From Halichoerus grypus (lineage: Eukaryota > Chordata > Mammalia > Carnivora > Phocidae): a stretch of 64,000 nt of DNA. Shown in pieces: positions 36,067-47,964 of the stretch (position 1 is its first letter; each line of letters begins with the position of its first letter). Under the pieces are notes generated by a model that made no database searches, was not told the origin of the DNA, and saw nothing but the letters and a program-made list of their open reading frames with translations. The stretch is from assembly GCF_964656455.1 (NCBI RefSeq), contig NC_135715.1, positions 147,863,935-147,927,934 of the forward strand. Direction: 5' to 3'. Both the position numbers and the translations under genes were made by a program.

Positions 36067-37032
36067 AAACTTTATTTTCTGCCAAGCTGACTTCCATTTT
36101 CTGTTGACGAGCGTGCAGAAGCGCCTGCAACCTCTTGACGGTGGTTCCTACCCACTGCGCGGCCCAAGCGGCGGGGGGTGCAGACAGGCCCTGGGTGGGG
36201 GGCCTGGCGCTGCGGCTTCAGGCGGGACCCTCGGAGTAAGCAGAGGGCACCTGTAGCTTCCGCCTGGCCGCCAGCTCCGCTGAGTAGCAGCAAGTGGGAG
36301 CTGGCGCAGTCCGTTCGCCCTAAGTTCCTCCTTGCGCACAGTGTCTTTAGCAGCGGCCTGCGCTTCGTTTTCAATCTCTTTAGGATCTCTGTGCGAGTAG
36401 AGACCAGGCCTGACATTCTGTGGCTGCTCAGGGGGATGGTGCCACCGGCCGGCGCCCCTCCCCCACGTCAGAGCCACTGAGCGAGCTCCCTTGTTGCTCG
36501 GAGGTGGCAGTGACCACATGGAGCAGACGCGGGGTCGGCGGGTTAACTAAGACACCTCTGGAGAGGCGGGGGGTCAGCCCCAGGATCAGCTGCGGCTCCC
36601 AGAAGGCTGCCTCCATCTGGTTAGAGAAGGTTCCAGGGCCGCGCGGCCAGCATTAGGAGTGGCTCCAGTGGGAGCAGCAAACTTGAGCACAGCGCCCCGG
36701 CCACTGCTCCCGGAGGGCATGGTACCCACGGCAGCCGGCTTTTCAACGGCAACAATGTCACCAGCTGCCTGCAGAAGCTTCTCCCAGGTCCTCTTCAGAT
36801 TTATGAGGTAATGGCATCGCTCTCCCTTTTGTAGGTGACGGTTTTGTTTGGAAGTCAGCGTTGGGGCCAGGTTGGTGCCAAGTAGGTTCCCGCTGCAAGG
36901 AATGTGAGGGCACCCTGCTCCTTTATTTGCAGGACATCAAGGGCTCTGACACTGTGAAAGCTTCCTGTTAAGTTATGGGAACGCAGCACAACACCTGTAT
37001 GAACGCCTCCCTGCACAGTACGGAAAGGCTTG
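36067..37032 (-). pseudogene. RPSA: RPSA processed pseudogene
   Basis: RPSA is a component of the small ribosomal subunit and also a laminin-binding protein. On the minus strand the 5' leader (CCATAACTTAACAGGAAGC), an altered start (GTG at 36,950-36,952), the block 'LKRTWEKLL', then 'LKFAA..TGATP..GR', 'RDPKEIENEAQAAAKDTV' and an 'APTAQ.EWVG'-like C-terminal region appear in RPSA order, followed by AATAAA (36,071-36,076 as TTTATT). No introns are present. Several frameshifts and a deletion between the conserved blocks (about 36,470-36,600) destroy the frame. Open frames of 114-123 codons here are pieces of it. The G+C content is much higher than in the flanks. The poly(A) tail is replaced by the adjacent SINE. 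Confidence 0.88.
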
Positions 37033-37598
37033 GTGGCGTTTATCTTGAGAGGACTGGTTGTGGCAGTTATTACTATTGTTCGTCAGTATTTACTGCTCCT
37101 CTGGAACTGAAGAAGACTGTATTTATATGCCCTCTTAGTAATGTTAGATGTGGCCTGTAACAAAAAAATAGTACAAATAAAGAGGTTAAAAATAAGGGTA
37201 ATAACATCTATTTCATTTATTTTTTATAACACACTAGCCTCTGTGAAGTTGCTCAAAAGGGTAAATAAATCTTCATTGGTGTTCACTTTGGAGGAAACTG
37301 AGAAGCAGCTTAGACAAATCAGCACTTACAGTTTTGAATATTCTTTTGACTTTTGCTTTATAGTTTATACTTGAAACCACTGATTTCTACAGCCGAGGTG
37401 TTTTACTTTGCCATAGGAGAAATGCTATACAGCCACAGAGTCCCTTTATAAACCTCTCTTGTGGCTGCTCTGGATGAAGAATGGCAATCTTTTTGAGGTG
37501 ACCCAAGTTTCCATCTCCCTAGTAAATATGGGAAGTGCTACACAGCCTTTATGCTGTCTGTCAGTTCCAAACATTTTCAAAATTTAGTTATGATCCAT
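37033..37598. other. Unassigned stretch
   Basis: No gene or repeat is recognised. Two chance frames of 61-77 codons are present. Confidence 0.5.
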
Positions 37599-37960
37599 CT
37601 TCATTCTGGCTGCTATAACAAAATACTAGAGACTGAGTGGCTTATAAATAACAGAAATTTATTTATCATTCTGGAGGCTGAAAATTCAACATCAGGGAGC
37701 CAGCATGATTGAATTATGGTGAGGACCCTCTTCTGGGTTGCAGACTGCTTACTTCTTGTATCCTCACATGGCAAGGGAGTGAGCTAGTTTTTTATAAAGG
37801 CACTAATCCCATTTATGGAAGTTCCACCCGTATGACCTAATTACCTTCCAAAGACCCCAATTCCCAAAACTACCAAATTGGGATTAGGGTTCCAACGTAT
37901 GAATTTGGTAGAGGGTGGGGGGAGGCTGGGGACACAAACATTCAGTGCATTGCCACATCT
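37599..37960 (-). mobile_element. MLT1-type (MaLR) LTR, minus strand
   Basis: 'GCTGCTATAACAAAATACTA', 'GTGGCTTATAAATAACAGAA', 'TGTATCCTCACATGGCAAGG' and 'GGATTAGGGTTCCAACGTAT' occur in reversed MLT1 order. It parallels the fragment at 95-452 but is more complete. Confidence 0.8.
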
Positions 37961-38309
37961 GTTCAGACCTTTTTGCCTGATGAAATAATAAACAGGTGAC
38001 CATGAATAATTTTATGTGCTTTTTCCTTATATAAAAGTAAAATGTAGTCTTTGTAGTTTATTCAATAATAACAAAAAGAATAAGAAAAATCAAAAGTGTA
38101 GTCCTCAAAGGTGAAAGACAATTTCTCTAAAAATTGATACAGTATCTTGAAAACCAGATATGGCTATTTGATCTCAGAATCATTTTTTTTTGAAATCAGA
38201 ATCAATTTTATTAAACTTTGTCCTCATAGGAAAATATTATTCTTGGCAGGAAATGACTTTGTATTCTAACAGTTCTTGAATCAGCTATACTCTTGTACCC
38301 AGTTAAGCT
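37961..38309. other. Unassigned AT-rich stretch
   Basis: Nothing recognised. Confidence 0.5.
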
Positions 38310-38550
38310 TTTTTTTTCCTTCTAACTTTTACTGAGAACTTACTTGTTAGATACTGTTCTGATGCTCTACATGTAAAACTCAGTTTATGCTTATCACAAC
38401 ACTGTGATGTAGGTGCTATTATTACCTTAATGTTAGAGAAATAACCTGAAGAACAAGAAAATAATTTGTCTTTGATTATTTAGTTAATAATTGGAAGAAC
38501 TATGATTTGTGCCTTGTGTTTTCAGAGATTTTTGTATTAACCATTACACT
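38310..38550 (+). mobile_element. MIR SINE, plus strand
   Basis: TTTTACTGAGAACTTACTTG, GATACTGTTCTGATGCTC, 'TACATGTAAAACTCAGTTTA', 'ATGTAGGTGCTATTATTACC' and a final 'TTAACCATTACACTATGG' follow the MIR order over most of its length. Confidence 0.8.
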
Positions 38551-39789
38551 ATGGTTATTTATTTAACTTACGGCAAATGGCAACATCCATCAATGTATTT
38601 GAGATGATTCAAAGCTCTTAGCCTGGAGCCTGGCACACAAAGGCAACCTAGTATTTGTTTGCTATGTCCTTGTGTTTAAACAGTACATGGCATGCTCGTA
38701 TTTTTACTAACCAAAAGTCACATAACAAGAAAAAAAATGTATCTTGTCTCGTTTATTTGGATGAATTGAAAACTAGTAGAATTGCTCACCTGCGAACACA
38801 GAAAATTGGAAATTTGTCCAATTAGGAAGCAATAATTATGCCCAAGTATCGCCCATCTTTGCCCATTTTCCAGGTTATAAAGATTTTACTCAAAGAGGAA
38901 AATAGTACTCCCAAAGACACTGTGCTCCATCTTTTGTTTTATTGCATATGCTTTTCTTATTGTGTTATTAATATTTCTCAATAGGTATACTTCCATAACC
39001 TGTGAATCAAGCAATACCTATTGTGTAATGCTGAAGCAGACAGCAGTCAGGCCTTTATTGTGTTTCATAGTGCATTATTTGGAGATTAAAGTGGAAAAAA
39101 TCCAGATGGCTGATATAATTTGGGTGATTTTTTCACTGTTGAACAGACATTACTGATATGTAATACTGAAAGCCAATTTTTCAAAAAACTTTGGAACAAT
39201 CTCTATCAAAGGGAATTGTGCCATTGCTAGTTCACTGTCTCAGAGAAAACAAGATGTAATGAGAATAAGGCCAGAAAAACCACCCAGCTTAGCCCAGTCT
39301 AAATTACAAGATGCAGATGCATGAGCTAAATAAACTTTATTGTTTTTAAGCTGTATTTTCTCGGTGGGTTTCCATAAGAAAATTAAGCCCTATAGAAAAA
39401 ATATTTGAGTGACTATTTTCTCAGTTCTCCCAAATGGTACATGGTTAATTCGTTAATAAATGTCTTAGGGCATTAAGGCTTAACTATCTTTTGGAACCCT
39501 ACTAAGAAGGGATGTTTCAAACCATTGCATTGTGGATGATTGTTGGATAGCATAATTGTAACAATAGATAACTAATGCAACCATATATTAAAATGCTTTA
39601 CAAAGCCGTCATTCTTAAAATAATGTGTCACCAAAATGACAGATCAATGGACCAAAATTAAATATCAAAAAAGTCTGAAATATATATAAGATACAAAATG
39701 AAAGTGGGCATTTTAAGAAAAAAAAAAAGAGTATGTTCTGTCTTACTGATTCTTTCATTTGCTTAGGATGCATATAGATTCCTCTCCAC
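38551..39789. other. Unassigned stretch
   Basis: No gene or repeat is recognised. Confidence 0.5.
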
Positions 39790-40160
39790 TCAGCTTTATT
39801 GAAGTATAACTGATGACAAAAACTGTGTATATTTTAAGTGTGCAATGTGGTGATTTGATATAAATTGCAAAATGATTACTACAGTCAAACACATCCATCA
39901 CCTCACCTAGTTAGCATGTGTGTAGTAGCACTTAAGATCTCTGTTAGCAAATTTCAAGTATGTAATACAGTATTCATTGCATTCACCATGCTGTACATTA
40001 GATCCTCAGAACCTGTTCACCTTATAACTGAAAGTTTTTTACGCTTTGACTAACATCTTTCCATTTTCTCCCTTCCACCCACTTCCCTGGCAACCATCAT
40101 TTTCTCTGGTTCTAGAAGTTCAGGTTTTTTAGATTCTACATATGAGATTATATATTTTTC
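39790..40160 (-). mobile_element. Old L1 3' UTR, minus strand
   Basis: Antisense L1MA/L1MB-type 3' UTR: 'CAGCTTTATTGAAGTATAAC', 'CACATCCATCACCTCACCTA', 'GTACATTAGATCCTCAGAAC' and 'TTCTAGAAGTTCAGG'. The next SINE inserted at its right end. Confidence 0.88.
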
Positions 40161-40366
40161 TTTTTTTTAAAAAAAGATTTTATTTATTCATTTGAGACAC
40201 AGAGATACAGAGAGAGAGAGCATGAGAAGGGAGAGAGGCAGAGGGAGAAGGAGAAGCAGGCTCCCTGCTGAGCCAGGAGCCCGATGTGGGGCTCGATCCC
40301 AGGACCCTGGAATCATGACCTGAGCCAAAGGCAGATGCTTAACCATCTGAGCCACCCAGGCGCCCC
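40161..40366 (-). mobile_element. Can-SINE, minus strand
   Basis: Reversed SINE ending in GAGCCACCCAGGCGCCCC with target duplication GAGATTATATATTTTTC at 40,144-40,160 and 40,367-40,383. Confidence 0.96.
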
Positions 40367-40411
40367 GAGATTATATATTTTTCATGTAGTTTTAAATATA
40401 TATATGAATTC

Positions 40412-40800
40412 CACTTGTGAAGCAAATATATTAAAAACAGGGACACGAAAAATTGAGGGAAATATTTTGGATATGTAATTTTTATTTGTGAAGCAACTAC
40501 ATTAAAAACAAATTGATGTGGGGTCCCTGGGTGGCTCAGTCGTTGGGCGTCTGCCTTCGGCTCAGGTCATGGTCCCAGGGTCCTGGGATCGAGCCCCACA
40601 TCGGGCTCCCCGCTCCGCGGGAGGTCTGCTTCTCCCTCTCTCACTCCCCCCTGCTTGTGTTCCCTCTCTCGCTGTGTCTCTCTCTGTCAAATAAATAAAA
40701 TAAAAAAAACAAAAACAAAAACAAAAAAACAAATTGATGTTGAAAATTGAGGGAAATATTTGTATAATTTTTATTTATTTAAGCACATTATCAAATGAAG
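40412..40800. repeat. 71-bp tandem duplication interrupted by a SINE
   Basis: TTGTGAAGCAA...ATTAAAAACA occurs at 40,415-40,439 and again at 40,486-40,510. AAAATTGAGGGAAATATTT occurs in the first unit (about 40,448) and after the SINE (about 40,743), followed in both by an AATTTTTATT segment. Removing the SINE leaves two head-to-tail units. Confidence 0.8.
40520..40725 (+). mobile_element. Can-SINE, plus strand (young)
   Basis: Head GGGGTCCCTGGGTGGCTCAG, full body and CAAATAAATAAAATAAAAAA tail with an (AAAAAC)n run. The target duplication AAAACAAATTGATGT is seen on both sides (about 40,505-40,519 and 40,726-40,740). Confidence 0.95.
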
Positions 40801-43800
40801 ATTAAACTCTAGGTTAAAACCTTCAAGCTGGCAAATTGTAGAATTGTGTACACACCTCAAATGGCAGTCAGTATCTTCTTTGAGGCTCATTTTTCTTTTG
40901 TGAGATACTTCAGAAGCTCTGGCTTCAACAGGAATGTGTAAACATAATTGTAAAGTGACAAAAACTCTTTTCAAATATAGAGTGCCTCTCGTTCTTTGTG
41001 TATTTGCAGCATCTAGACCAATACCTGGCACAGAGCAGGCTATTGATGCACATCTGTAGATTGAATGAATTAAACAATAAGATTTGTCTCTTTTGGATGG
41101 TTTAAGCTTTTTTTCTTTTCCATGGCCGGGCCCAATTATGGATCTTAAAGTATCCAAATCTGGTTTATTGGGGCAGAGCATGTACTAGAATTTTAACAGG
41201 ATATCCAATGAAAAGATGTGTTGTCACTTGATAAGTCCCTTTAGAGAGTTGGGTTAGAATTAGTAAGACATTATGAGCATTTGAGAGGGTGGAATCTAAA
41301 TATTGTTTTTAGATTTGCATGCAGAAGGGAGAATTAGTCCAGAGAATATGAGAGCAGAAAGGCAAACAAAAATACCTATCAATAGATACATGCTAATTGT
41401 TTAACAAAGTTATTTAACAAATTTTAAAAAATTGTTTAACAAACTCAGACCCATTTCAGACAATTCTGGATATAATTGTTTACTATTCTTTGCACTGGTC
41501 CCAAGATAAAAGTGTAGTGGCAAATTCTAGGAGATCAGCCCAGTGTAGATGGGGGCAGGACTTTGCTGTTGCTTGGAAGTGAGTACAGCATCCTCTGAGT
41601 AGGGAGCCATCCCTGGTAGAGCAAGAATTTCATAAGTGGGGTGAAAAGTCAGCAAAAGAAGCCTCTCTTAATTTCTTTTTATCTTTATAAAGTTAAAATG
41701 CCATAAATTCTTACCAGAATAGAATAATATTAGAATAATATTAAAGAATGCCAGAAAGTTCATGCTTTGTGAAAGCTAACCCTGGAAAGTGTGTAGGAGG
41801 TAAGGAAGATCAGCAATGTCAGGCAGAGGATGAGCAGAGGATGTTGTCTGGTTGTGCAAAGATCTTCATAGTATGTCTGCATTATATAACTTGAAGTACT
41901 GAGGCTATCTAGAACTCTGGACATGCCATTATTTATTTTCTAAAGCAAAAGCCCACCAAAAGTCAAGCATAATTAATTGGTTAATTGGTTAATTTTTTGG
42001 TATTATTTACCACTACTCCCCTCTAGATCATCACAAACTATCTGCTTACTAACCAAAATGTTCTCTTATTGTTTTGTTTATTTTATGATATATATCCAAA
42101 GAAAAAATAAAGCGTCTTGATAAATGTGATCTCTGAAGGTCAATACTTAGGATAAATATTTGTTCTAATATAGCATTTCTTATGTTTAAGAACTATTTCT
42201 CATTGGTTTGAATATAAATTCCTACTTGTTTATATTTGAAATTCTGTTTGACACATGTTTTCTCCTTAGCTTTTGAAAATATTGACAAATTCTCAACATA
42301 TATCATTTTGGACTCTCATGGGTGAACCACCCTCTTTCTCAGCAGTTAACAAAGTCTGCTCTTACGTGATCAGCCAACTGGCTCTATTGCTGCCTCTGAA
42401 CTCGGACTTTTAACAAGTTCCAAGATACTTTGAGGGAAAATTGCAAGTGGGAGAAATATGAGCATTTGTTGAGATTCTCTACTCTCTGATTAGAATATTA
42501 TGTTTCTTGTCTCTTGTGAAGTAGAATTCTCACTTATGAAAATGTTCCCCATCCAATAATTTTTCAAGGGCCTCAGGAGAATTCCTGTTCAATTAAAACT
42601 GAGAACTCTTTACAGCATCTTCCTGAAGTCCAGGACCTCGCAGAGTGTTTGGGTAAAGAATAACAAGCCAAAGTACATATTTTTGTTATTCAGAGCAATA
42701 AAATCCACAAAAACTGAAAGAAATTGTAGCCAAAGCTTTGTTTATGTACCTATTCAACTTTTAAAATGCAGTGATTTATTTACCTAGCAAACTAGGCAAA
42801 CTAATCTTACAAATATAATTTGCCTTCATTCTTCTCTCTGAACATTCACTCTTGTGAAACTGTTAATACTCAAATGGGCCCGGATGTCACCTACATGGAA
42901 AATATTCCTACATGTACATCTGTAGTACTTGTATGTTGGCGTGTTCTAGTCCAGTCCTTATATTATAAAGTCATACAATGGAATCTAATAATAACCAGTT
43001 CCTTATATTTATACAGTGCTTTTGACCTTTAAGACACTTTTTTTAACCTTTTTAACCTTTAATTTGCTTTAATATTAGGATAATGCCTTATGACATTTAA
43101 ATCATGTTAATTTGCTATCACTAGAATGCATAAATAGTTCTCTAACCAAATTCTTTGACTATTTTTTTAAAAAGCCAAAACTATGTTAAATTGACCATAT
43201 TCCACACGAAGAAAGTATTGATTCTACCTTGTGCCGAAGTGCTTGTGCCATGTCTGAAATATTGTTGTTAGTTCAGGATTTCACTCTGTAAGAGCAGCGC
43301 TAGAAGCCATCCAGATTAAGTGCATTATGCAAAGCAGTCATAGGAACAATAGCTGAAGTCTCTGGGAATGGTCAACTGGATAAAGGGAACACTTAGGACT
43401 TCTGTGCAGTTCTATAGGAATAAAGACCAGTAGATGGAAGTTAAAAGGAGATGGAATCAATGTTCCTGAAGGAATACATTACACATGCCTGTATCCTCAG
43501 TGCCGAGGGTTGTATCTGGCAGATGTTGAGTTCACAGGAAATGTTGGGTGTCAGAGATGACCAAAGATGAATATATTAAACTTTCTATAAAAGGAGTGAG
43601 CTCATTGTCACTGCATGTATTAGGCAGAGGCTGTGTAAACTTTGGTTGAAATGCTATAGAAAGAATTTCTGCATTAGGAGTAATGTTGGATATACTCCAC
43701 TTCTTAGTTTCTTTCCATATTTACATATCTAGAGTTCCATAAATTCTTATCCACATTAAAGAGCCTTACATTGGTGTCTCTACCTTAAACATCACTTTTA

Positions 43801-44604
43801 CAAGGTAAAATTTTCCTTTTAATGTGAAAAGTTTTACCCTGACTTTGTAGATTTGAAAGCTTGATTTAGACTTTTGATGGACTGAGTATCTTAGGAATTC
43901 ACAGCCTATCTTATTCAAAAGGATTACAACATCAAAATCACCAGTTCCAGACCATAGAATTCTAAGTTGTTTCCTTGCTAAGCCTCAATATAATTCATAT
44001 TTCTAAGTAAAATATGTCCTTAATTCTGAGAAGAATTTTAACTTTCAACTCCATTTCTAGTTTCTGATCTGGTTCCACCTTTGATTAACGATGTCAGGAC
44101 CTAATCTGATACCACATGGAACAACAATAGTGATCAATCTTGCTTCTTACCTTGGACCAATTTATACTTCACGCTCTCCTTTCTGGCTTTAACAATCCTT
44201 AATTATTCACTAAACACAAGCACTCGATAAGTATTTGCTACTTTGGTTTTTCCAATACAAGAATAATTGTTGGTAAGACAAAAAGGGACGTGAAGAAGGG
44301 AGTGGTGTAGTGTGGAGTGAGGCAGGGTTCTCCAACACTGCTCCTCTCCTGTGCCTTATTCTCGGTGTCTTGCCCTCATCCTTCTGTTTACCTTCAGAAA
44401 ATCTTTTATAATACTACTGAGACCACACATTCCTGGACATATAAACACCATATTAACAAATGTTTCTGTAATATATTCTCCAAGACAGCATTTGGATGTT
44501 TCCAAGTCATCTGACTTGGAATATGCTAGCTTTTGTTCATTCCATATTTGCAAGTGTGGGAAGCTCAATTTCTCCATGCAAGATGCCTGTGGTTTTCTTT
44601 TTTC
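40801..44604. other. Long unassigned stretch with a short L2 end
   Basis: About 40,985-41,065 looks like an L2 3' end on the plus strand (CAATACCTGGCACAGAGCAG followed by a TGAATGAATTA end). A weak MIR-like patch lies at about 42,960-43,100. Frames of 65-136 codons, the longest at 41,181-40,771 on minus, show no protein family features. Nothing else is recognised. Confidence 0.45.
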
Positions 44605-45640
44605 TTTTTAAAAAAATAGACTATTTTTTAGAGTAGTTTTAGGTTCATAGCAAAATTGAGTGGAAGGTACAATATTTCCCTTATACTTCCTGCTCCCCTC
44701 CATTATCAACATCCCCCACCAGAGTGATACATTTGTTATGATTGATGAACCTACACATATTTACTATGCAGAGTCCATAGTTTACATTAGGGTTCACTCT
44801 TAGTGTTGCACATTCCATGGCTTTGGACAAATTTATAATGACCTATATCTACTATTGTAGTACCATGCAGAATAGTTTCATTGCCCTAAAAATCTTCTTT
44901 GCTCTACCTTTTTAATTCTTCCTCTTCCTAAACCCCTGGTAACCTCTGATACTTTTACTGTCTCCATACTTTTGCTTTTTCCAGCATGCCATATAGTTGG
45001 AATCATACAGGATGTAGCCTTTTCAGATTGGCTGCTTTCACTTAGTAATACACATTTAAGTTTCCTCTATGTCTTTTCATGGCTTAATATGCATCTCTTT
45101 TTAGTGCGGAATAATATTCCATTGTCTGGATATATCACAGTATTTATCCATTCACCTACTGAAGGATATCTTGGTTGCTTTCATGTTTGGCAATTATGAA
45201 TAAAGCTGCCATAAACATATGCGTGCAGATTTTTGTTTGGGCATAAGTTTTCAACTCCTTTGGAAAATACTAAGGAGAATAATTGCATAGCTGGAGTATG
45301 TTTAACTTTATAGAAAACTGCCAAAATGCCTTCCTATATGGCTCTACCATTTTGCATTTCCACCAGCAATGAATGGGAGTTCTTGTTGCTCCATATCCTT
45401 TCCAGCATTTGGTGTTGCCAGTGTTCTGGATTTTGGCTATTCTATTAAGTGTGTAGCAGTATTTTAGTGTTTTAATCTGCATTTCCCTAATGACAGATGA
45501 TGCAGAACATCTTTTAGTATGCCTATTTGCCATCGGTATATCTTTTTTGATAAGGTGTCTATTATAGTCTTCGGACTATTTTTTACATCAGGTTGGTTAT
45601 TTACTTATTGTTGAATTTTAAGTGTTCTTCATATATTTTA

Positions 45641-45827
45641 AAGATTTTATTTATTTATTTGACAGAGAGAGACAGCGAGAGAGGGAACACAAGCAGGGGG
45701 AGTGGGAGAGGGAGAAGCAGGCCTCCCGCGGAGCAGGGAGCCCGATGCGGGGCTCGATCCCAGGACCCTGGGATCATGACCTGAGCCGAAGGCAGACGCT
45801 TAACGACTGAGCCACCCAGGCGCCCCG
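45641..45827 (-). mobile_element. Can-SINE in old L1 ORF2 (young)
   Basis: Near-consensus reversed SINE. A perfect 20-base target duplication, AGTGTTCTTCATATATTTTA, lies at 45,621-45,640 and 45,828-45,847, which marks it as recent. Confidence 0.97.
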
Positions 45828-47761
45828 AGTGTTCTTCATATATTTTAGATAACAGTCCTTGATGAGATGTGTCTTTTGCAAATATTTTCTCCCAGTCGGT
45901 GTTTTGTCTTCTTTTGACAATGCCTATAACAGCAGAGACTTAATTTTAATGAAGTCCACTTAGCAATTTGTTCATGGATTATGCCATTGGTGTTGTATCT
46001 AAAAAATTAACTAAAAAAGTCCCTGCCAAACCAAAGATCATTTAGATTTCTCCTATGTTATCTTCTAAGAATTTTATAGTTTTGCATTTTACAGTTAGGT
46101 CTGTGCTCCATTTTGAGTTAATTTTTGTGAAGGGGGTAAAGTCTGTGTCTAGTTTTTTTCCAGCACCATTTGTTGAAAAGACTATCTTTTCTTCATTGTA
46201 TTTCCTTTGCTCCTTTGTCAAAGATCAGTTGACTGCCTTTATGTAGGTCTATTTCTGGGCTTTCTATTCTGTTCCACTGATCTGTTTTTCTAGTCTTTCA
46301 ATAATAACACACTCTTCATTACTGTAGCTTTATAGTTAATCTTGAACACACATAGTGTCAACCCTTCAATATTGTGTTGACATTCACAAAATGACTTGCT
46401 GGGATTTTGATTAAGATCAAAATGGGAAGAATTGATATCTTGATAATTTTGAGTTTCCCTCTCCATGAACATGAAATGTCTTTCCATTTATTTAGAACTT
46501 TGATTTCTTTCATCAGAATTTTGCATTTTTTCTCATACAGATTTGTACATATTCTGTTAGATTTATACCTAAGTATTACATTTTGGGGAGTACTGATATA
46601 AATAATATTGCTTTTAATTTCAAATTCCACTTGTTCATTGCTGGTATATAGGAAAGCTATTGACTCTTGCGTATCTTGCAATCTTGCTTTGTTATTAGTT
46701 TCAGAGGTTTTTTTTTTTCTCCTTTCAGATTTTCTATAATCATGTCACCTGCAAAGACAGTTTGTTTCTTCCTTTCACAACAGTGTACCTTTTATTTCCT
46801 TTTCTTATTGCATTAGTTAGGACTTCTAGTATGATGTTGAAAAGAGTGGTGAGAGGAGACTTTACTTTGTTCCTTACCTTAGTGGGAAATCTTGAAGTTT
46901 TTCACCATTAGGTATGATGTTAGCTCTAGGGTTTTTTTTTTTTTTTTTTAAGATATTTATGAAGTTGAGGAAGGTTCCCCTGTCTTCCTAGTGCTAAGAG
47001 TTTTTATCAAGAATGGCTGATGGGTTTCATCATATGCTTTTTCTGCATCTATTAATATGATCTTATTCTTCTTCTTAGCCTATTGATGTGATAGATTGCA
47101 TTAATTGATTTTTGACTGCTGTAAAAGCTTTGAATAATTCTTTTTATACATTGTTAGATTTGATTTGCTAATATTGAGGATTTTGCATCTGTGTTTTTGA
47201 TAAATATTGGTCTATAGCTTTCTTGTAATATCATTGTCTGGTTTTGGTGTTAGAGTAATGCTGGCCTCATAGATTGAGTTAAGAAGTATTCCTTCTTCTA
47301 TCTTTTAAAAAAGATTATAGAGAATTGGTATAATCTCTTCCTTAAATGTTTAGTAGAATTCACCAGTGAACCCATCTGGTGGGTGCTGGTGCTTTCTGTT
47401 TTGGAAGGTCATTAATTATTGATTCAATGTACTTAATAGAAATAAGCCTATTCAGATTGTCTTTTTCTCCTTGTATGAGTTTTGGCAGATTGTCTTTTAA
47501 GAATTGGTCCATTTCATGTAGGTTACCAAGTTTATGGGCATAGAGTTGTTCATAATATTCTTTTATTATCCTTTTAATATCAATAGAATTAGTAGTTACA
47601 TCCCTACTTTCATTTCTAATGTTAGTAGTTTGTGTCCTCTTTTTTTTTTTCTTCATCAGCTTGGCTAGAGGCTTATAAATTTTATTGGTTTTTTCAAAGA
47701 ATCAGCTTTTAATTTTGTTGATATTCTCTATTGACTTCCATTTTTCAATCTCATTGGTTTC

Positions 47762-47964
47762 CTTTTTTAAAAAGATTTTTTTAGAGAGAGAGAGTGGGCA
47801 TGCACATGCAAGAGTGGGGGGAGGGGCAGAGGGAGAGAATCTCAAGCAGACTCCCTGCTGAGCCCAGAGTCCAACTCAGGGCTCAGTCTCATGACCCTGA
47901 GATCATGACCTGAGAAGAAATCAAGAGTTGGACACTTAACCGACTGAGCTACCCAGATGCCCCA
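47762..47964 (-). mobile_element. Can-SINE in old L1 (older subtype)
   Basis: Diverged reversed SINE with GTGGGCATGCACATGCAAG and head complement GAGCTACCCAGATGCCCC. Target duplication TCTCATTGGTTTC at 47,749-47,761 and 47,966-47,978. Confidence 0.92.

Noticed and set aside
36178..36656. Plus-strand open frames of 78-100 codons
   Set aside because: They are antisense to the RPSA pseudogene and result from high G+C content.
40771..41181. 136-codon minus-strand open frame
   Set aside because: No family resemblance; its middle overlaps an L2-like 3' end.
44317..44611. Three overlapping frames of 65-86 codons on both strands
   Set aside because: Overlap in different frames, with no domain, beside the 3' end of an old L1.
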